From positions 1 through 64,000 of the forward strand of contig NZ_NFIQ01000011.1 of NCBI RefSeq assembly GCF_002159455.1: a DNA stretch of 64,000 nt. The letters are read 5' to 3'. The DNA is from Flavonifractor sp. An306 (GTDB taxonomy: Bacteria > Bacillota > Clostridia > Oscillospirales > Oscillospiraceae). The position numbers were made by a program, and so were the translations under genes. The notes under the pieces were generated by a model. The model worked only from the letters and a program-made list of their open reading frames with translations. It was not told the DNA's origin and did not search any database. The stretch's first letter is position 1. Each line of letters opens with the position of its first letter. Below are positions 61,712 to 64,000 of this stretch, in pieces.

Positions 61712-63628
61712 ATGTTTGGAAATAAAAAGATGTATAAAAAGGGCCTAGAAGATGCCCTCCAGGCGAATGAGGATTTTAGTAAAAAGCAAGAAGCGGCACT
61801 AGAAGAACTTCGCCGTGAGGTGGATAGTGGCAACGTCACGCTGGAAGCTGGGTTGGCAAAGCTGGGGGATGATATTCACAGTATCTACCGGTTTCTTACT
61901 GCGAAAGAAAAGGCTGCGTTGTACCATTTGAGTACCCCCATTGATATCAAACAGCTTGATGAAAGCGAACGCAATCTCCTTGTTGCCGTTCTTTTTCAGC
62001 TGGCATCTGATGAGGGCCCCAATATAACAGAATATCAGCAGACCTACCTGCGAGGAATACAGGCATATTTGGGGATTACGAACCCACAGACATTGTTGGA
62101 TGATATGTCTGTGGTAGGAGATATTGACTCTGGAAGTGCGCAAAAAGCAATTCTTCAAGCTGTCCTGGAGTTCCTGTATTTGCAAGATGGGGATATCTTA
62201 ACTGATGAGCAAGAGGACTTTTTGAGCAATTTCTCTGTAAATAGGAAGCAGGGCATGTTCATTGAGGATAGTGTGAGCAGGTTATATGCAGCGGTCGGTG
62301 CCCAAGGTGTTGCTGAAAAGTATGGAGTTGTGCAGGAAATTCCCCGCAGAAGCTTAGCCCCCGATAATTACTCGAATAGTCAAAATAATATGCAATATTC
62401 AAAAGCAGGGATAGATAAAATTTGGAGATATGTAGACCTTACTGAAAATTTTGTTGGAAAGCATCGTCACATAGAGACAGAAAAGTATTTTATCGATTTA
62501 TCTCCATTCAATTATAGTGGTGATGAAATTGCGTACATGAAAATCGATAAAATTACGGGTGAATGCACTAGAACTTCAATAAAATTAAAAGATGAGAACT
62601 ATAAAGGACGAGGCCTTTTCGATTTTTCATACACCGTCAATGGGGACATTGGATATTTTGTGAACTATGAAGACGGCCCATTTCCGGGAAGATTGTTTTC
62701 CGTTAATTTTTCTGCTGATACCGCACATCTTTTTTCTGTTACCGTTCCTGCGCCTTCCACGTTTCATTATCGTGTTCATATAAGTGCGAGCAACCGATAT
62801 GTTGTCCTCTTCTCCTACCATATGCGTGGTGCAGCAGAGAAGAAGGTGCCGGAACTAATTTATTATATTGATCTATTGGACAATGAAAAAATTTATAAAC
62901 TTGATTTGTCCAAGCACAATTTGAGCATATGCGATGTGCGTGTACTTAACGATTCTTTCCTTGTTTTGGCCCATGAGGATAAGGAGCCGTTATGGGTTTC
63001 AGACTGCAAGTTCTTTTGGTATGAGCCCGATAACGATATTTTGACCTCAGCTTTTCATGGTATGTGCCTTGAAAAAATAATAGTCGAAAACGACTTTTAT
63101 TTATCTCCTGGGGGCCCAGCTAATGTTTTGGATCATTGTTACCCCATTATTCGCGATGTAAAGCAAAACGGTGCAACGTATGCTTTTATTTTGGCTATAA
63201 AGATGATAAATGACAATCCATACAACCAAGAGGAAACAAACTTTATATTTGCACTTCATTCAGATGCAGATCAGACGAAGCCGCTATGGGATTATACATT
63301 TAAGGCAGATGAATATGAGAATGATTCTTGTAATGATGCTATTCTGTATCATAACTACGGCATAATGATGGATGAAGATAACCATGGGAATTTCGACGGG
63401 CATTTGACCGTGCTCGATTATGAAACTGGAATTATTGAAGATGTATGCCCATGCGAGCTTTATATTTTATTTGACAACTGTTTGTACGTAAGGAATTATA
63501 ACGAAAATGATGAGGCACAGTGGTATACCAAACGAGTAGGTGAAAGTTCTTCATGGGAGCTGCTAAATATCTTGCCTGGGGACGGAAAAGATATCTGCTT
63601 TGATTTCAAAGAGGGAAGTATAGTGTAA
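61712..63628 (+). CDS. TerB-like domain protein with beta-rich C-terminal part
   Basis: This 638-aa protein has an N-terminal coiled coil (1-60), a TerB-like helical domain at about 83-175 (ESERNLLVAVLFQLASDEGP, a duplicated acidic helix pattern), and about 400 residues of beta strands rich in Tyr/Asp/Asn (about 220-630; repeated blocks such as GDIGYFVNYEDGPFPGRLFS and FYLSPGGPANVLDHCYPI). The beta part suggests a propeller-like sensor. TerB domains occur in stress and phage-defence systems. The start follows GGAGGGTAA directly after the preceding stop. Function unknown. Confidence 0.7.
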   Translation: MFGNKKMYKKGLEDALQANEDFSKKQEAALEELRREVDSGNVTLEAGLAKLGDDIHSIYRFLTAKEKAALYHLSTPIDIKQLDESERNLLVAVLFQLASDEGPNITEYQQTYLRGIQAYLGITNPQTLLDDMSVVGDIDSGSAQKAILQAVLEFLYLQDGDILTDEQEDFLSNFSVNRKQGMFIEDSVSRLYAAVGAQGVAEKYGVVQEIPRRSLAPDNYSNSQNNMQYSKAGIDKIWRYVDLTENFVGKHRHIETEKYFIDLSPFNYSGDEIAYMKIDKITGECTRTSIKLKDENYKGRGLFDFSYTVNGDIGYFVNYEDGPFPGRLFSVNFSADTAHLFSVTVPAPSTFHYRVHISASNRYVVLFSYHMRGAAEKKVPELIYYIDLLDNEKIYKLDLSKHNLSICDVRVLNDSFLVLAHEDKEPLWVSDCKFFWYEPDNDILTSAFHGMCLEKIIVENDFYLSPGGPANVLDHCYPIIRDVKQNGATYAFILAIKMINDNPYNQEETNFIFALHSDADQTKPLWDYTFKADEYENDSCNDAILYHNYGIMMDEDNHGNFDGHLTVLDYETGIIEDVCPCELYILFDNCLYVRNYNENDEAQWYTKRVGESSSWELLNILPGDGKDICFDFKEGSIV

Positions 63629-63757
63629 GGAAACTATTTCTAAGCATGTAAGTTCCCAATGTAACCATTTTCGACTGGATATCATATATTGTTCCTGTCG
63701 GTCCAAAAGGGACGAGAAGCCAAGGCTCGTATGTGAAGGGCACAGAGGTGAAATAAA

Positions 63758-64000
63758 ATGAGCCGTGAATTGGAACGACGACAGAAAAGAGCCCAGGATA
63801 CGTTGCGCGTACTGGAGGAGGCTGTATCAAAAAGCAACACAGATGTCGAAACACATCTAGGGCAGATTAAAGGAGAGTATACACGTGTTACAGAACTCTC
63901 CAGACAAGCAGAGCAGACAATCAACGATATTGATCAGGAATTCCGCGCAAGGACAAAACTAATCGGCTTTGACTATGCGTTCCTTTTCCTCTGTACCGCG
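63758..64000 (+). CDS. Second copy of the 398-aa family (partial, runs off the window)
   Basis: ATG 63758 follows GAGGTGAAATAAA; 81 codons are visible. MSRELERRQKRAQDTL opens a coiled coil like that of the gene at 60515. The segment RTKLIGFDYAFLFLCTA aligns with LTRVDVAFLFVATA there. The pair is clearly paralogous but diverged. The 130-base gap before it has only a weak GTCC/GGGAC hairpin. The 3' end is outside the window. Confidence 0.75.
   Translation, partial: MSRELERRQKRAQDTLRVLEEAVSKSNTDVETHLGQIKGEYTRVTELSRQAEQTINDIDQEFRARTKLIGFDYAFLFLCTA

Larger units (their letters stand above)
53394..64000. other. AT-richer accessory island interrupting spoIVA
   Basis: From about 53394 the sequence changes: coding density falls, base use is visibly AT-richer, genes lie on both strands, and none belongs to the core order. 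Contents: a 572-aa unknown gene, a RecQ-like helicase, a replication-initiator-like gene, Xre and WYL regulators, and a repeated TerB-linked operon. No integrase is visible up to 64000; the right end is outside. Island type (ICE, prophage remnant or defence island) cannot be decided. Confidence 0.7.

Noticed and set aside
53394-64000. Possible CRISPR array, tRNA or rRNA in the island
   Set aside because: I found no regularly spaced direct repeats of 25-40 bases, no cas-like gene and no tRNA-like cloverleaf by reading both strands.

Overview
The window looks like chromosome from a spore-forming, GC-rich member of the Clostridia, most like the Oscillospiraceae (Flavonifractor/Lawsonibacter-type). 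The reasons are a Firmicutes core gene order, an IspH–ribosomal protein S1 fusion, sporulation genes (spoVM, a SipL-type gene, spoIVA, ytfJ), frequent GTG/TTG starts and high-GC coding. This assignment is an inference from gene content; no rRNA or marker search was possible.

Region 1 (1 to about 3.8 kb) is the right part of an integrative element of the Tn4451/TndX kind. It holds a recombinase fragment, a sigma-like regulator, a small helix-turn-helix protein, a roughly 375-nt non-coding stretch rich in hairpins, a TnpW-like small protein and an intact large serine recombinase. It ends just upstream of rbgA.

Region 2 (3.8 to 53.4 kb) is a gene-dense core block with every gene on the plus strand and many 1-20 bp overlaps. 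In order it covers ribosome assembly and RNA/DNA repair (rbgA, rnhB, yraN), a dipeptidase and thrC, proteostasis (tig, clpP, clpX, lon, ysxC), chromosome segregation (scpA, scpB) with spore and envelope genes (DUF2953, ytfJ, dac), rluB, an RpiR regulator, cmk–plsC–ispH/S1, carD–ispD–ispF, and a DUF3343/aminotransferase pair. Then come c-di-AMP synthesis (cdaA, cdaR), yicC–remA–gmk–rpoZ–priA–def–fmt, yugP–rsmB–rlmN, and prpC–prkC–rsgA–thiN–spoVM. The last stretch parallels the Bacillus prpC-to-spoVM locus. It continues into a SipL-type gene and spoIVA, so the three spore-coat basement proteins are adjacent, and two of them have upstream sequences resembling SigE promoters.

Region 3 (about 53.4 to 64 kb) is AT-richer accessory DNA that begins inside spoIVA. 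SpoIVA homology stops near residue 402 and about 90 conserved C-terminal residues are missing. The region carries an unrecognised 572-aa gene between two GTTC-iterated tracts, a RecQ-like helicase, a protein resembling phage/plasmid replication initiators, and two very long perfect inverted repeats. It then has an Xre repressor divergent from a WYL-regulated operon: WYL regulator, a 398-aa unknown protein, a TerB-like/beta-rich 638-aa protein, and a second copy of the 398-aa family running off the end. This repeated operon and the interrupted sporulation gene are the strongest candidates for something new.
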